A DNA stretch of 64,000 nt. Source: BPIH01 sp042408535 (GTDB lineage: Bacteria > Chloroflexota > Limnocylindria > Limnocylindrales > CSP1-4). The translations under genes were made by a program, and so were the position numbers. Numbering within the stretch: position 1 is the first letter of the stretch; each line of letters opens with the position of its first letter. Below, one piece after another: positions 34,256 to 42,769 of this stretch. The stretch spans positions 1-64,000 of the forward strand of contig JBHORA010000090.1 of NCBI GenBank assembly GCA_042408535.1, written 5' to 3'. The notes beneath the pieces were generated by a model. That model was given only the letters and a program-made list of their open reading frames with translations, did not search any database and had not been told where the DNA came from.

Positions 34256-35371
34256 ATGGCGACGGTCACCTTCGACCACGTCACGAAGCGCTTCGGTGAC
34301 GTGGTCGCCGTCCACGATCTGAACCTTGAGATCCGAGACGGCGAGTTCATGGTCCTCGTCGGACCCTCGGGCTGCGGGAAGACAACGAGCCTGCGGATGA
34401 TCGCCGGCCTCGAGGAGATCACCGAGGGGACGCTGAAGATCGGCGATCGGGTCGTCAACGACGTCCCACCGAAGGACCGGGACATCGCCATGGTCTTCCA
34501 GAGCTACGCCCTCTACCCGCACATGAGCGTCTACGACAATCTCGCCTTCGGCCTCAAGCTTCGCAAGGTCCCGAAGGCGGAGATCGACCGACGGGTCCGG
34601 GAGGCGGCGGCGATCCTCTCCCTCGAGAACCTCCTGAACCGCAAGCCGAAGGAGCTGTCGGGCGGGCAGCGCCAGCGGGTCGCCCTCGGCCGGGCCATCG
34701 TCCGGGAACCGAAGGTCTTCCTCATGGACGAGCCCTTGAGCAACCTCGACGCGAAGCTCCGGGTCCAGACCCGGGCCGAGATCGCCCGCCTCCATCAGCG
34801 GCTCCAGACGACGACGGTCTACGTGACCCACGACCAGGTCGAGGCGATGACGATGGGCCAGCGGATCGCCGTCATGAGCGAGGCCCGTCTCCAGCAGGTC
34901 GGGACGCCCCAGGAGCTTTACGACAACCCCCAGAACCGGTTCGTGGCTGGCTTCATCGGCAGTCCGGCCATGAACTTCATCGACGTCACCCTCACGTCCT
35001 CCGGCGACGGAGCCGTCCTGGAGGCCCCGAACATCCGGATCCCGCTCCCTGCCCGCTTCCGGGCCACCGTCGGGCCGTCGACCGGTCGGCCCCTCGTCCT
35101 CGGGATCCGGCCCGAGCACCTCGACATCGCTCGGGACGGGACGACGACGGGCACCATCGACGCCGTCGCCGACGTCGTCGAGTACCTCGGCAACGAGGAG
35201 CTCGTCCACTTCAACATGGCCGGGATCGACCTCGTCGCCATGCTCTCGGCCGACCATCGGGTTCGCCCCGGCGATCGGCTGACGCTCACCGTCGTCGGCG
35301 GCAAGATCCACCTCTTCGACCCGGAGACGAGCCTCTCCCTGGCTCCCGAAACCCGTGCCGCGGCCGCCTGA
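34256..35371 (+). CDS. sugar-type ABC importer ATPase (UgpC/MalK/MsmX family)
   Basis: ATPase of 371 residues. Walker A GPSGCGKTT, Q-loop MVFQSYALYPHMSVYDNLAFGLKLR, signature LSGGQRQRVALGRA, Walker B VFLMDEPLSNLD, H-loop VTHDQ, then GTPQELYDNPQNRFVAGFIGSPAMNF and a C-terminal TOBE/OB domain with GIRPEHL. This is the pattern of carbohydrate importer ATPases. No permease or binding protein is nearby, so it probably serves several remote sugar transporters, as MsmX does. The ATG 34256 has AAGGAGG eleven bases ahead. The end overlaps the Nudix gene start by 17 bases. Confidence 0.94.
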   Translation: MATVTFDHVTKRFGDVVAVHDLNLEIRDGEFMVLVGPSGCGKTTSLRMIAGLEEITEGTLKIGDRVVNDVPPKDRDIAMVFQSYALYPHMSVYDNLAFGLKLRKVPKAEIDRRVREAAAILSLENLLNRKPKELSGGQRQRVALGRAIVREPKVFLMDEPLSNLDAKLRVQTRAEIARLHQRLQTTTVYVTHDQVEAMTMGQRIAVMSEARLQQVGTPQELYDNPQNRFVAGFIGSPAMNFIDVTLTSSGDGAVLEAPNIRIPLPARFRATVGPSTGRPLVLGIRPEHLDIARDGTTTGTIDAVADVVEYLGNEELVHFNMAGIDLVAMLSADHRVRPGDRLTLTVVGGKIHLFDPETSLSLAPETRAAAA

Positions 35372-36137
35372 AGCGACAGGCGAAGCGGACCTGCCCGGCT
35401 TCGGCGGTCCCCATCCCGGCGGGCCGGCGGGCGCCGATCCCACGGGGCCGGCGGGTGCCGATCCCGGCGGGCCGGCGGGTGCCGACGGCGACGGGCTGGC
35501 GAGGGCCGACGGCGGCGGTCCGGCGAGTGCCGATCCGCCGGGCCTCCTCGAGGAGCGGGTGGTCGCTTCACACCTCGTCCATCGCGGCCGGTACCTGTCC
35601 CTCCGCGTCGACACCATCGAGCGGGCTGACGGCTCCCGGAGCGAGCGCGAAATCGTCGGTCATCCCGGCGCCGTGGCCATCGTCGCCGTCGACGGCTCCG
35701 ACCGACTCGCCCTCGTTCGTCAGTTCCGGCTGGCGACGGGCGGGACGCTCCTCGAGATCCCGGCCGGCACCCTCGACGTGACGGTGGACGGCCGCGTCGA
35801 AGACCCCGAGCGGGCCGCGCGCCGGGAGCTCGAAGAGGAGACGGGGCTGCGAGCGGAAACCTGGCGGCGGCTCGGCTCCTTCTGGACGGCCCCGGGTTTC
35901 GCGACGGAGCGCATGCATCTCTACCTCGCCACAGATCTCGCAGCAGCGAGCGACCGGATCGGCCCCGACGCGGACGAGCGCCTGGAGCTCGTCTGGCTCC
36001 CCTTTGCCGAGGTCCTCGAGGCAGCCCTCCGGGGCGAGATCGCCGATGCCAAGTCCCTCGTCGGGATCTTCTGGTACGGCTGGCTCCGGACCGCCCGGGG
36101 TCGTGAGCCGTGGGCCGCGCCGAGGCTCGGTCGGTGA
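35355..36137 (+). CDS. Nudix hydrolase, ADP-ribose pyrophosphatase-like
   Basis: Protein of 260 residues. The first 60 residues are eight-residue repeats of the DPGGPAGA kind encoded by a 24-base minisatellite, unlikely to be structured. The Nudix domain (about 66-250) resembles NudF/ADP-ribose pyrophosphatase, with VVASHLVHRGRYLSLRVDTI, a core VAIVAVDGSDRLALVRQFR, and LEIPAGTLDV. The Nudix box continues with EDPERAARRELEEETGL, which holds the catalytic RE...EE..G residues; about seven residues (VTVDGRV) are inserted between its first Gly and the E. It uses a GTG start overlapping the ATPase gene by 17 bases; a later start inside the repeat is possible. It likely hydrolyses ADP-ribose or a related nucleoside diphosphate. 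Confidence 0.87.
   Translation: MPRPPEATGEADLPGFGGPHPGGPAGADPTGPAGADPGGPAGADGDGLARADGGGPASADPPGLLEERVVASHLVHRGRYLSLRVDTIERADGSRSEREIVGHPGAVAIVAVDGSDRLALVRQFRLATGGTLLEIPAGTLDVTVDGRVEDPERAARRELEEETGLRAETWRRLGSFWTAPGFATERMHLYLATDLAAASDRIGPDADERLELVWLPFAEVLEAALRGEIADAKSLVGIFWYGWLRTARGREPWAAPRLGR
35413..35532. repeat. 24-bp minisatellite at the start of the Nudix gene
   Basis: Five units of exactly 24 bases (for example atcccggcgggccggcgggtgccg at 35461), decaying toward the end. In frame they encode DPGGPAGA-type octapeptides. Confidence 0.9.
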
Positions 36138-36158
36138 CGGCACAGGCGCCGGCCGGGA

Positions 36159-36434
36159 GTGACGGCGTGAGCGAACAGAACGCGGGGTTCGGGGCGACGC
36201 TCGGAGTCCAGTGACGGCGTCAGCGAACAGAACACCGATCGGCGGGCGGTGCGGGCCGGGGGTGACGGCGTGAGCGAACAAAACACCGATCGGCGGGCAG
36301 CGCCGGCCGGGAGTGACGGCGTGCGCGAACAGAACGCCGGTCGGCGCCACCCCGACGGTTGTGTTGTTCGGCCTGAGTGTCACCGACGACGCGGTCAGCC
36401 GCGACACCCACGTGTTGTTCGGCTACGGCGTCAC
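36159..36434. repeat. 51-bp-periodic array of a 23-base core in two orientations
   Basis: Six copies of a 23-base core of the form GTGAC-N8-CGAACARAAC. Direct copies lie at 36159-36181, 36211-36233, 36262-36284 and 36313-36335; inverted copies (GTGTTGTTCGG...GTCAC) at 36361-36383 and 36412-36434. Copy starts are 51-52 bases apart in both blocks. The stretches between copies 2, 3 and 4 are also similar. Read from the core's other strand, every copy can encode VLF(A/G)xxVT, for example GVLFAHAVTPG. No other copies were noticed in the window. It lies in the gap between the Nudix and TPR genes, which are convergent. Confidence 0.85.
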
Positions 36435-36530
36435 TCCGTGCGGATCCGGGCACCATGGTCCCCTCAGCCCGCGCTTGATGTGCGGGTGGCCCGGCCTCGG
36501 CCTAACGAGTCTTGCTCCGCCCAGCTCCGG

Positions 36531-37283
36531 TCAGGGCCCAGCCTCGCCCGCGCCCGGCGGGTCCCCCGTCGCGGGCCCCGATCCAGCGCCACCCGCGTGG
36601 GGTCCGCCCTCGTCCTCGGGGCCGGGGTCGAGACCCTGCCGATCGGCGGCCTCGCCATCCCAAGGAGCGGCGGCCGTCCGATCCGAACCACGTTCCCGCT
36701 CGCGGTCGGCGGTCGGTGCCGGCCCCAGGCGCCGGAGGGCGCCGGCGTAGAGCCGGCTCGACGGGGCGAGGGCGACCGCGATCCGGAGATGGGTTCGAGC
36801 CTCGCGCCGGCGACCGAGCTGCTTCAAGCTCTGGCCAAGGGCATAGTGGCCGTAGTCCGAGGACGGGTCGATCTCGAGGAGTCGCTCGAAGGTCTCACGC
36901 GCCCGCTCGTGCTGACCGCTGTTGTAGAGAGCCCGCCCGAGCGCCTCGAGGATCGAACCCTTCCGAGGCTCCAGCCGAGCAGCCCGGCCGAGGACAACGG
37001 CCGCCTGGGCGAAGTGTCGCTTCGCCGCCAGGGCCTGGCCCCGGCGGAGGAGCTCGTACGCCGATTCCCGGTCGTCGGGATCCGGAGGCGGGTCCCCGTC
37101 AGGATCGAACGGCGGCATCCCCGCTTTGGGCGGCGTGCCCGCCACGCCGGGCAGATCGTCCGCCGCAGACGCGCCGTCGGGCGCCGCAGACGCGCCGTCT
37201 GGAGCCGCAGACGCGCCGTCGGGGCCCCCTCCGTCGGGCTCTCGGTCGAGCGGCTCGTTCGGTCCGTCGGTCCTGTTCCGCAT
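36531..37283 (-). CDS. tetratricopeptide repeat protein
   Basis: Protein of 250 residues. A disordered N-terminus includes three copies of PDGASAA (21-base DNA repeat). The central part (about 70-180) holds about three TPR units: YELLRRGQALAAKRHFAQAAVVLGRAARLEP, ILEALGRALYNSGQHERARETFERLLEIDP and YGHYALGQSLKQLGRRREARTHLRIAVALAP (each read in parts). A charged, Gly/Pro-rich tail follows. No signal peptide or membrane helix, so it is probably a cytoplasmic scaffold. Its start ATG is at 37283; the partner is unknown. Confidence 0.82.
   Translation of the reverse strand: MRNRTDGPNEPLDREPDGGGPDGASAAPDGASAAPDGASAADDLPGVAGTPPKAGMPPFDPDGDPPPDPDDRESAYELLRRGQALAAKRHFAQAAVVLGRAARLEPRKGSILEALGRALYNSGQHERARETFERLLEIDPSSDYGHYALGQSLKQLGRRREARTHLRIAVALAPSSRLYAGALRRLGPAPTADRERERGSDRTAAAPWDGEAADRQGLDPGPEDEGGPHAGGAGSGPATGDPPGAGEAGP
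37161..37224. repeat. 21-bp in-frame minisatellite in the TPR gene
   Basis: Three near-perfect 21-base units around gccgcagacgcgccgtcgggc, encoding PDGASAA repeats in the disordered N-terminus. Confidence 0.85.
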
Positions 37284-37411
37284 GAGGACATCGTTGCACC
37301 AATCGACGGACCGTGCCGACGACGACGGATGGCATCGGACCCGCCTCGACAGATGCGTCCGCCGACCGAACCCCAGCCGAGCCTCGGGCGAGCCCCGCGA
37401 CGAGCGCCGGC

Positions 37412-38440
37412 TCAGGCCCCCCGCCAGGCGGCGAGATCGACCCGCCGGAGCCGCTCGTTCGGCGTCAGCCCCGGGATCCGACCCCGCTTCGCCACCGGCC
37501 GGCCGTCGATCTCCTTGATGTCGCCGGTGAAGTCGATTGGCGCAGCGCCGCTGATGTACGAGCCGACGGCGAAGGAGTCGACCGGCGCCCCGCTCTCCTT
37601 GAAGTACCGGATCCGGTCCGGCGTGAGCCCACCCGAAACGACGATCTTGACGTGCCGATGCCCGGCCAGGTCGAGCCGCGCTCGAACCTCCTTGACGAGG
37701 TCGGCCGTGACCCGCCCCCGTTCGACGGGCGTGTCGAGCCGGATCCCGTAGAGGCGCTCCCCGAGGGCCTCGGCGACCCGGAGCGCCTCCTCGGCCTCGT
37801 CCTTGAAGGTGTCGACGAGGACGATTCGCGGAACCTCCGGCTCGAGATCGCGGTCAAAGGCGAGGGCCGCCTCGACGGTGTCACCGAAGATGAGGACGAG
37901 GGCGTGCGGCATCGTCCCGGTCGGGTTCAGCCCTGCCAGACGCGCCCCGGCCGGCGTCGAGGCACCGACGCAGCCGCCCACGATGGCCGCGTAGTCGAGG
38001 ACGTCGGTGATGTCGGGGTGGACGTGCCGGGCGCCGAAGGAGATGACCGGCTGGGGTGCCGCCGCCTCGACGCACTCTCGAGCCGCCGTGGCCCAGCCCG
38101 TCGACTGGGCGAGCATGCCGAGGATGGCCGTCTCGTACAGCCCGAAGGCTCGGTAGCGGGCCCGAATCCGGAGGACGACCTCCTTCGGGGCAAACTCGTC
38201 GCCGTCGTCGAGGGCCTCGACGAGCGTCTCCGCCGGATCCGCCTCGGCGAGGACGTGCCCGAGAAGATTCTTCGCTTCGTCGATTCCGCAGAGAACGCCT
38301 CCCTGGCGGGCGAAAACCTCCATTGTCACGAGCGGATCGAGCCCCTCGCGCTCGAGGATCCGGGTCGCCCGCATGAAGTAGACGTCGGCCGAATCGCCCG
38401 ACAGGATCTCGTGGGAGGGTCGGAAACGGTGCAGCGCCAT
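37412..38440 (-). CDS. pncB: nicotinate phosphoribosyltransferase
   Basis: Enzyme of 342 residues in the shorter archaeal/bacterial NAPRTase class. It condenses nicotinate with PRPP in NAD salvage. Visible features: LSGDSADVYFMRATRILEREG near the N-terminus, ILGMLAQSTGWATAARECVEAA, FGARHVHPDITDVLDYAAIVGGC with the conserved phosphate-binding segment, GTMPHALVLIFGD, LVDTFKDEAEEAL, and the PRPP loop VSGGLTPDRIRYFKESGAPVDSFAVGSYIS in parts. The start ATG is at 38440. It is oriented like its neighbours on both sides but separated by more than 100 bases each way, so it is probably transcribed alone. Confidence 0.93.
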   Translation of the reverse strand: MALHRFRPSHEILSGDSADVYFMRATRILEREGLDPLVTMEVFARQGGVLCGIDEAKNLLGHVLAEADPAETLVEALDDGDEFAPKEVVLRIRARYRAFGLYETAILGMLAQSTGWATAARECVEAAAPQPVISFGARHVHPDITDVLDYAAIVGGCVGASTPAGARLAGLNPTGTMPHALVLIFGDTVEAALAFDRDLEPEVPRIVLVDTFKDEAEEALRVAEALGERLYGIRLDTPVERGRVTADLVKEVRARLDLAGHRHVKIVVSGGLTPDRIRYFKESGAPVDSFAVGSYISGAAPIDFTGDIKEIDGRPVAKRGRIPGLTPNERLRRVDLAAWRGA

Positions 38441-38627
38441 CCGGGTGGGTCGTCCTCACTGCCTCGGTCGCCGTTCGATCTGGGCCCGGTCCGAGCCGCT
38501 GCCGAGCCTGCTGCCTCGTTCCCCGGCGGCGGCCGCGGCCCGGGGTTGGCGGGAGTGTAGCGCACGGCCGACGGCGGCCGAAGACGAAGACCAGACTCGG
38601 ACGCCGTCCCGGGCGAGACCGGCGGCT

Positions 38628-38728
38628 CGGAGCGTGACTCGGGGGCTCGGAGCTCGCCCCCAGTCGAAGCGTGGCTCGGTGGCTCGCAGCGTGACCCGCC
38701 GTTCGGAGCGTGACCCGCCGTTCGGAGC
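38628..38728. repeat. 19-20-bp tandem repeat upstream of pncB
   Basis: About four diverged units around cggagcgtgacccgccgtt, the last two (38685-38722) nearly identical. They lie in the 324-base gap between the gluzincin gene and pncB, where I see no gene. Confidence 0.7.
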
Positions 38729-38764
38729 CCCCGGCAGCTCAGCGAGCGGGGTCCCGAGCTTCGG

Positions 38765-40846
38765 TCAGGCGCCCACCGCCGCCCGCCGGCGCCGTCGGAC
38801 CGCCGAACCGAGAAGCGCCAGACCGAGGAGGAGGGCGGCCGCGCCCGAGCCCGCCCCGATCGCCCTGCGAAGACCCATCTCCTCGGCCGTCTCCCAGGTG
38901 TGCCGCGCCGCCTCGGCCCGAGCGACGGCGCCCTCGAGATCGCCGGCGGCGAAGGCCGCCCGGGCCGCCTCCAGCTCGCCCGCCGGGTCGACGTCGACGA
39001 GACCGAGCTGCACGATCGGCGTCTCGTCGGTCGGCCGGGCAGCGGCGGCCGCCTCGATCGTCTTGATGGCCGCCAGCTCCGCCTCGGCCTCCTCGATGGC
39101 AGCAGCCGGGCCGCTGGAACCCTCGAAGGCCGCCTCGAGGGCGGCCGGAACGCGGAGGCCAGCTCGGGCGGCTGCCGCTTCCACCTGCGCCCGGAAGTCG
39201 AGGGCCCGCTCCGCCTCGTCGAGGAGCCCTTCGGCGGTCTCGAACTGCCAGGTCCGCATCGCCGACCGGATGACCGTCGGCAGCTCCCAGTTCCGGGCCG
39301 CCCGGACGACGGCCGCGTAGTGCTCCCTGGCCGCCGCCCGGGCCGCCAGGAGCGGCAGGTCCTCGGGGCGGGCAACCCAGCGCCGCCAGAGGTCGTCGAA
39401 AGGACGACCGCCTTCGGCTTCGAGGAGATCGAGGAGGATCCGCCAGTCGGCGGTCGCTGCGTCCCGTTCGACGGGGCCACCGTGGACGGGCTGGTAGGCG
39501 GACCGATGCTCGGCCGCAGCGGCGAGCACCCGCTGCAGACCGTCGTCCCCGAGGCGCTCGGCGACGGCACGGGCGAGGTCGAGGGCGGCGGCATACGCAG
39601 CAGCCTCCGTCTTCGGATCCTCGCTGCCGACGGGGCCCCAGGCATTGAGTGGGATCGCCGGGCCGCCGTTCGTCCCCGACCCCGACGAAGACGCCGCCGG
39701 ACGAGGCGGCTCGAGCGGGACCCCGAGCTCGGCTCCGGCCCGCTCGGCGTAGAGCGAGGCGAAGGCCTCCACGATCCAGCGGTCGGCGAAGAGCCGCCCG
39801 TTGAACCAGGCGTGGGCGGCCTCATGGAGGATGACGAAGGGATCGGCGGCATAGGAGACCTTCAGCTCCCCTGCCTCGGGATCGAAGAGGCCCGAGTAGC
39901 CGCCGAGGACGCGGCTCGCTGCCTCGGTCACGACGAGCGGGTTCCGACCCGAGTACGGGAGGCCGACGAGGTGACCGATGACGGGCAGGCCCCGCACGAA
40001 GAGCTCACCGACCCGGTCGGCCCACTCGGGATCGTCGACCCAGGCCCGAAGCCGGACGGCGAGCGTCCACCCTCCGACCCGGGTCGTTCGGACTGACTCC
40101 TTGTAGGCCCCCTCTCGCTCCCCGACGAGGTAGGCGAAGAAGGCGAGGGGATCGGCGAGCCGACCCGATCGGTAGACAAGGGACCCGTCGGGGGCCGTCT
40201 CCGGCCCCGACAGGCTGCCCGCGACGAACTCAACCTGGAAGCCCGGCGGAAAGACGACGGTCACCGTCCCGCCCGGCGTCGCATCCGTCCCGACGGCCCA
40301 GACCGGGAACATGACGAGGGCATCGCCGACCCGGATCTGCCGGTTCGGCGAGCCGCCGGGGTCGAGGACGTCGAAGCGGAGCCGAAGGCTGAGCGTCTGC
40401 TTCGCGTAGAGACGCTGGCCGAAGCCGATGGCGAGGAGCGTGTACTCGCTCGTCCGGCGGACGACCCGCACCGTCGGCCGGCCGGAGCCACCGCTCACGC
40501 CGACGTTCCGCACGCCCGGCGGAACGGCCAGGGAGATGCTGTCGAAGTAGTAGCGCCGGGTGACGGTGTCCGCCTTCGTGTTCGTCAGCCGGAGGTCGGC
40601 GGTGACGCGGAGCCGCCGCCCGGCCGGATCGACCTCGTAACGGGTATCGGCGACGAGGGTGAGCTCCGGGGTGGCGGCCCGGACGATGCCGGCCCCGGCT
40701 GGCGGACCGAGGACGGCCTCGAGCGGACCACCGAAGGGTCCTCCAACCGACGGCAGGGCGATGGCCGCCGCGGCCAGGAGGAGGGCTGCCAGGAAGCGGA
40801 GGATGCCCCGGGCCCTGCCGGGGCGGGAGTCCGTTCGCCTCCTCAT
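38765..40846 (-). CDS. membrane-anchored gluzincin-type metallopeptidase
   Basis: Exported protein of 693 residues. The signal helix ILRFLAALLLAAAAIALPSVGG is at residues 15-37. A beta-rich domain (60-300) like the N-terminal part of M1/M61 peptidases follows. The zinc motif ILHEAAHAWFNGRLFADRWIVEAFASL gives HExxH with a Glu 15 residues after the second His, shorter than the M1 spacing. A helical region (about 460-640) is followed by a C-terminal transmembrane helix (GAGSGAAALLLGLALLGSAV) and a basic stop-transfer tail, so the catalytic part faces outward. Start ATG 40846 overlaps the preceding gene's stop (ATGA), so the two are coupled. Substrate unknown. Confidence 0.83.
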   Translation of the reverse strand: MRRRTDSRPGRARGILRFLAALLLAAAAIALPSVGGPFGGPLEAVLGPPAGAGIVRAATPELTLVADTRYEVDPAGRRLRVTADLRLTNTKADTVTRRYYFDSISLAVPPGVRNVGVSGGSGRPTVRVVRRTSEYTLLAIGFGQRLYAKQTLSLRLRFDVLDPGGSPNRQIRVGDALVMFPVWAVGTDATPGGTVTVVFPPGFQVEFVAGSLSGPETAPDGSLVYRSGRLADPLAFFAYLVGEREGAYKESVRTTRVGGWTLAVRLRAWVDDPEWADRVGELFVRGLPVIGHLVGLPYSGRNPLVVTEAASRVLGGYSGLFDPEAGELKVSYAADPFVILHEAAHAWFNGRLFADRWIVEAFASLYAERAGAELGVPLEPPRPAASSSGSGTNGGPAIPLNAWGPVGSEDPKTEAAAYAAALDLARAVAERLGDDGLQRVLAAAAEHRSAYQPVHGGPVERDAATADWRILLDLLEAEGGRPFDDLWRRWVARPEDLPLLAARAAAREHYAAVVRAARNWELPTVIRSAMRTWQFETAEGLLDEAERALDFRAQVEAAAARAGLRVPAALEAAFEGSSGPAAAIEEAEAELAAIKTIEAAAAARPTDETPIVQLGLVDVDPAGELEAARAAFAAGDLEGAVARAEAARHTWETAEEMGLRRAIGAGSGAAALLLGLALLGSAVRRRRRAAVGA

Positions 40847-41373
40847 CCGCCGAGCTCCCCGAGTCGGTCCCGATAGCGGGCGAACAGCTCGCCGTTCCGC
40901 CGCTCCCGGGCCGGCGGCGGAGGGATCTTGCCGCCGATCCAGAGCCAGGCCGCCGTCTCGTCCAGGAGGACGTCGGCGATGGCGAGGACCCTGGCGATGG
41001 CGAGACCGAGGGCATCGCGATCGACGCTCTCGATCGGCAGCTCGGCGGTCAGGATCGGTCGTTCGTCCGGAGCGAGGGCGAACTTCACGAACGGGAACTC
41101 GTCGTTCCAGCGGAGGAGGCGCCGATACGAGGCCCGAAAGGAGTCGCCGATCGGCGGGGCGAGGTGGAGCCAGACGATGACGGCGAGGTTCGGGTCGCAG
41201 ATGACGGTGACCGGGACGTCGAAGCGGCGCCGGCCGTCGAGGAGGAGGTCCCATGAGGCGACGCCGTCGCGTTCGGCCCGGGTGACGGGCTCGAGGCCGA
41301 GGTCGCGGAGCCAGGCTTCGACCTCCGGCGGCCCGATCCGGCCCGCCGGTCCAGCGGCAGCGCGATCGCTCAT
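40843..41373 (-). CDS. YbjN-like (CesT/TY3S-fold) small protein
   Basis: Protein of 176 residues that looks like a YbjN/type-III-chaperone-fold domain: VEAWLRDLGLEPVTRAERDGVASWDLLLDGRRRFDVPVTVICDP (read in parts), LLRWNDEFPFVKFALAPDERPILTAELPI and a last helix region VLAIADVLLDETAAWLW. YbjN proteins are implicated in stress and motility control without a known enzymatic activity. The ATG at 41373 is chosen because residues upstream are noise. Its end overlaps the start of the membrane gluzincin gene by four bases, suggesting the two products act together, perhaps as a folding or regulatory partner. Confidence 0.75.
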   Translation of the reverse strand: MSDRAAAGPAGRIGPPEVEAWLRDLGLEPVTRAERDGVASWDLLLDGRRRFDVPVTVICDPNLAVIVWLHLAPPIGDSFRASYRRLLRWNDEFPFVKFALAPDERPILTAELPIESVDRDALGLAIARVLAIADVLLDETAAWLWIGGKIPPPPARERRNGELFARYRDRLGELGG

Positions 41374-41395
41374 GCCCGGCCGGAGCAGGGGATGA

Positions 41396-42769
41396 CTAGC
41401 CGGCCCGTTCGCTCGGCGCCGCCGGCACCGACGCGCCGTCCCGCTCCGGCCCGGACGCCGTCCCCGCCGCCCGCGCTGCAGCCACAACCTTGGCGCCGCT
41501 CGCCACCGCCACCCGAGTGCGGCGCTCGATGGTCTCGCCACTCCGGACGACCCGACTCGGGAAGTCGGTTGCCCGGACGTCACCATCGATCCGGACGTTC
41601 CGCCCGATCCGAACACCCCGCGGGATGACCGCCCGCTTGCCGACGACGGTGATCCCCGTGTTCAGGCGCGTCGGTTCGAGGCGGTTGGGGATGTCGCTCA
41701 GCGGCCCCTCACCGACGATCGCCCCCTGCCCGACGATGACCTCCTTGTCGAGGATGGCCCGATCGACGACGGCACCAGCCCGGATGACGCTGTCGAACAT
41801 GACGATCGAGTCGCGGACGACGGCCCCGACCTCGACCCGAACCCCGGGTGAGAGGACCGAATTGACGACCATGCCATCGATCCGACAGCCGTGGGAGATG
41901 AGGCTCCGGTGGACCTGTGCCGTCGCCCCGATCTTGGCCGGCGCCCGCTCCTCGGACCGGGTGTAGATGAGCCACTCCTTGTCGTAGAGGTCGAGGGCGG
42001 GTGTGTCGGCCAGGAGCGCCATGTTCGTCTCCCAATAGGCGGCGATCGTCCCGACGTCTTGCCAGTAACCCGAGAAGCGATAGCCGTAGACGCGTGCCCC
42101 ACCTGCCAACATGGCCGGGATGACGTGGGCGCCGAAGTCCGGCCGATCCTCGGAGAGCCAGCGGCGGAGGGCTCGCTTCGAGAAGACGTAGACGCCCATG
42201 GAGGCCAGGTCGCTCCGCGGTTGCTTCGGCTTCTCTTGCCAGTCGACGATGCGACCCGTCTCGTCGAGAGCGAGAACGCCCATCCGCACCGCGTCCGACA
42301 ACGGGACCTGTCGGACGGCGATCGTGACGTCGGCCCGGTGGCGGCGGTGGAACTGGACGAAGGGTCCGTAGTCCATCTTGTAGATGTGGTCGCCGGCGAG
42401 GACGAGGATCGTGTCGCGCGGGCTCTGCTCGATGATGTTCAGGTTCTGGAGGACGGCATCGGCCGTTCCGCGATACCACTCGGCGACCCGGCCCCGGGCC
42501 AGGTAGGGCTGGAGAAGGCGGACCCCGCCCCGGGTCCGGTCGAGGTCCCACGGTCGCCCGAGGCCAATGTGGTCGATGAGGGAGCGGGGGGCGTACTGGG
42601 TCAGGACGACGACGTCGTCGATCCCCGAGTTGACACAGTTCGAGAGGGTGAAGTCGATGATCCGGTACTTCCCGCCGAAGGGGACGGCCGGTTTTGCGCG
42701 TACCGAGGACAGGATCGAGAGGCGCTCGCCCTCACCACCCGCCAAGATGACGGCCAGGGTTCGTTTCAT
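41396..42769 (-). CDS. glgC: glucose-1-phosphate adenylyltransferase (ADP-glucose pyrophosphorylase)
   Basis: Enzyme of 457 residues that makes ADP-glucose from ATP and glucose-1-phosphate, the committed step of glycogen synthesis. The N-terminal nucleotidyltransferase domain has LAGGEGERLSILSSVRAKPAVPFGGKYRIIDFTLSNCVNSG in parts, GTADAVLQN, VLAGDHIYKMDY and FSGYWQDVGTIAAYWETNM. The C-terminal part is a left-handed beta helix (VRVEVGAVVRDSIVMFDSVIRAGAVVDRAILDKEVIVGQGAIVG, in parts) that binds allosteric effectors. An alternating hydrophobic/basic extension and an Ala-rich tail close the protein. No glgA or glgB is adjacent in this window. The start ATG is at 42769. Confidence 0.96.
   Translation of the reverse strand: MKRTLAVILAGGEGERLSILSSVRAKPAVPFGGKYRIIDFTLSNCVNSGIDDVVVLTQYAPRSLIDHIGLGRPWDLDRTRGGVRLLQPYLARGRVAEWYRGTADAVLQNLNIIEQSPRDTILVLAGDHIYKMDYGPFVQFHRRHRADVTIAVRQVPLSDAVRMGVLALDETGRIVDWQEKPKQPRSDLASMGVYVFSKRALRRWLSEDRPDFGAHVIPAMLAGGARVYGYRFSGYWQDVGTIAAYWETNMALLADTPALDLYDKEWLIYTRSEERAPAKIGATAQVHRSLISHGCRIDGMVVNSVLSPGVRVEVGAVVRDSIVMFDSVIRAGAVVDRAILDKEVIVGQGAIVGEGPLSDIPNRLEPTRLNTGITVVGKRAVIPRGVRIGRNVRIDGDVRATDFPSRVVRSGETIERRTRVAVASGAKVVAAARAAGTASGPERDGASVPAAPSERAG

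Noticed and set aside
36159..36335. CRISPR-like array (23-base repeats with 28-29-base spacers)
   Set aside because: The spacers between copies 2-3 and 3-4 are similar to each other, repeats vary, two copies are inverted and no cas genes are near. A tandem/inverted repeat fits better.
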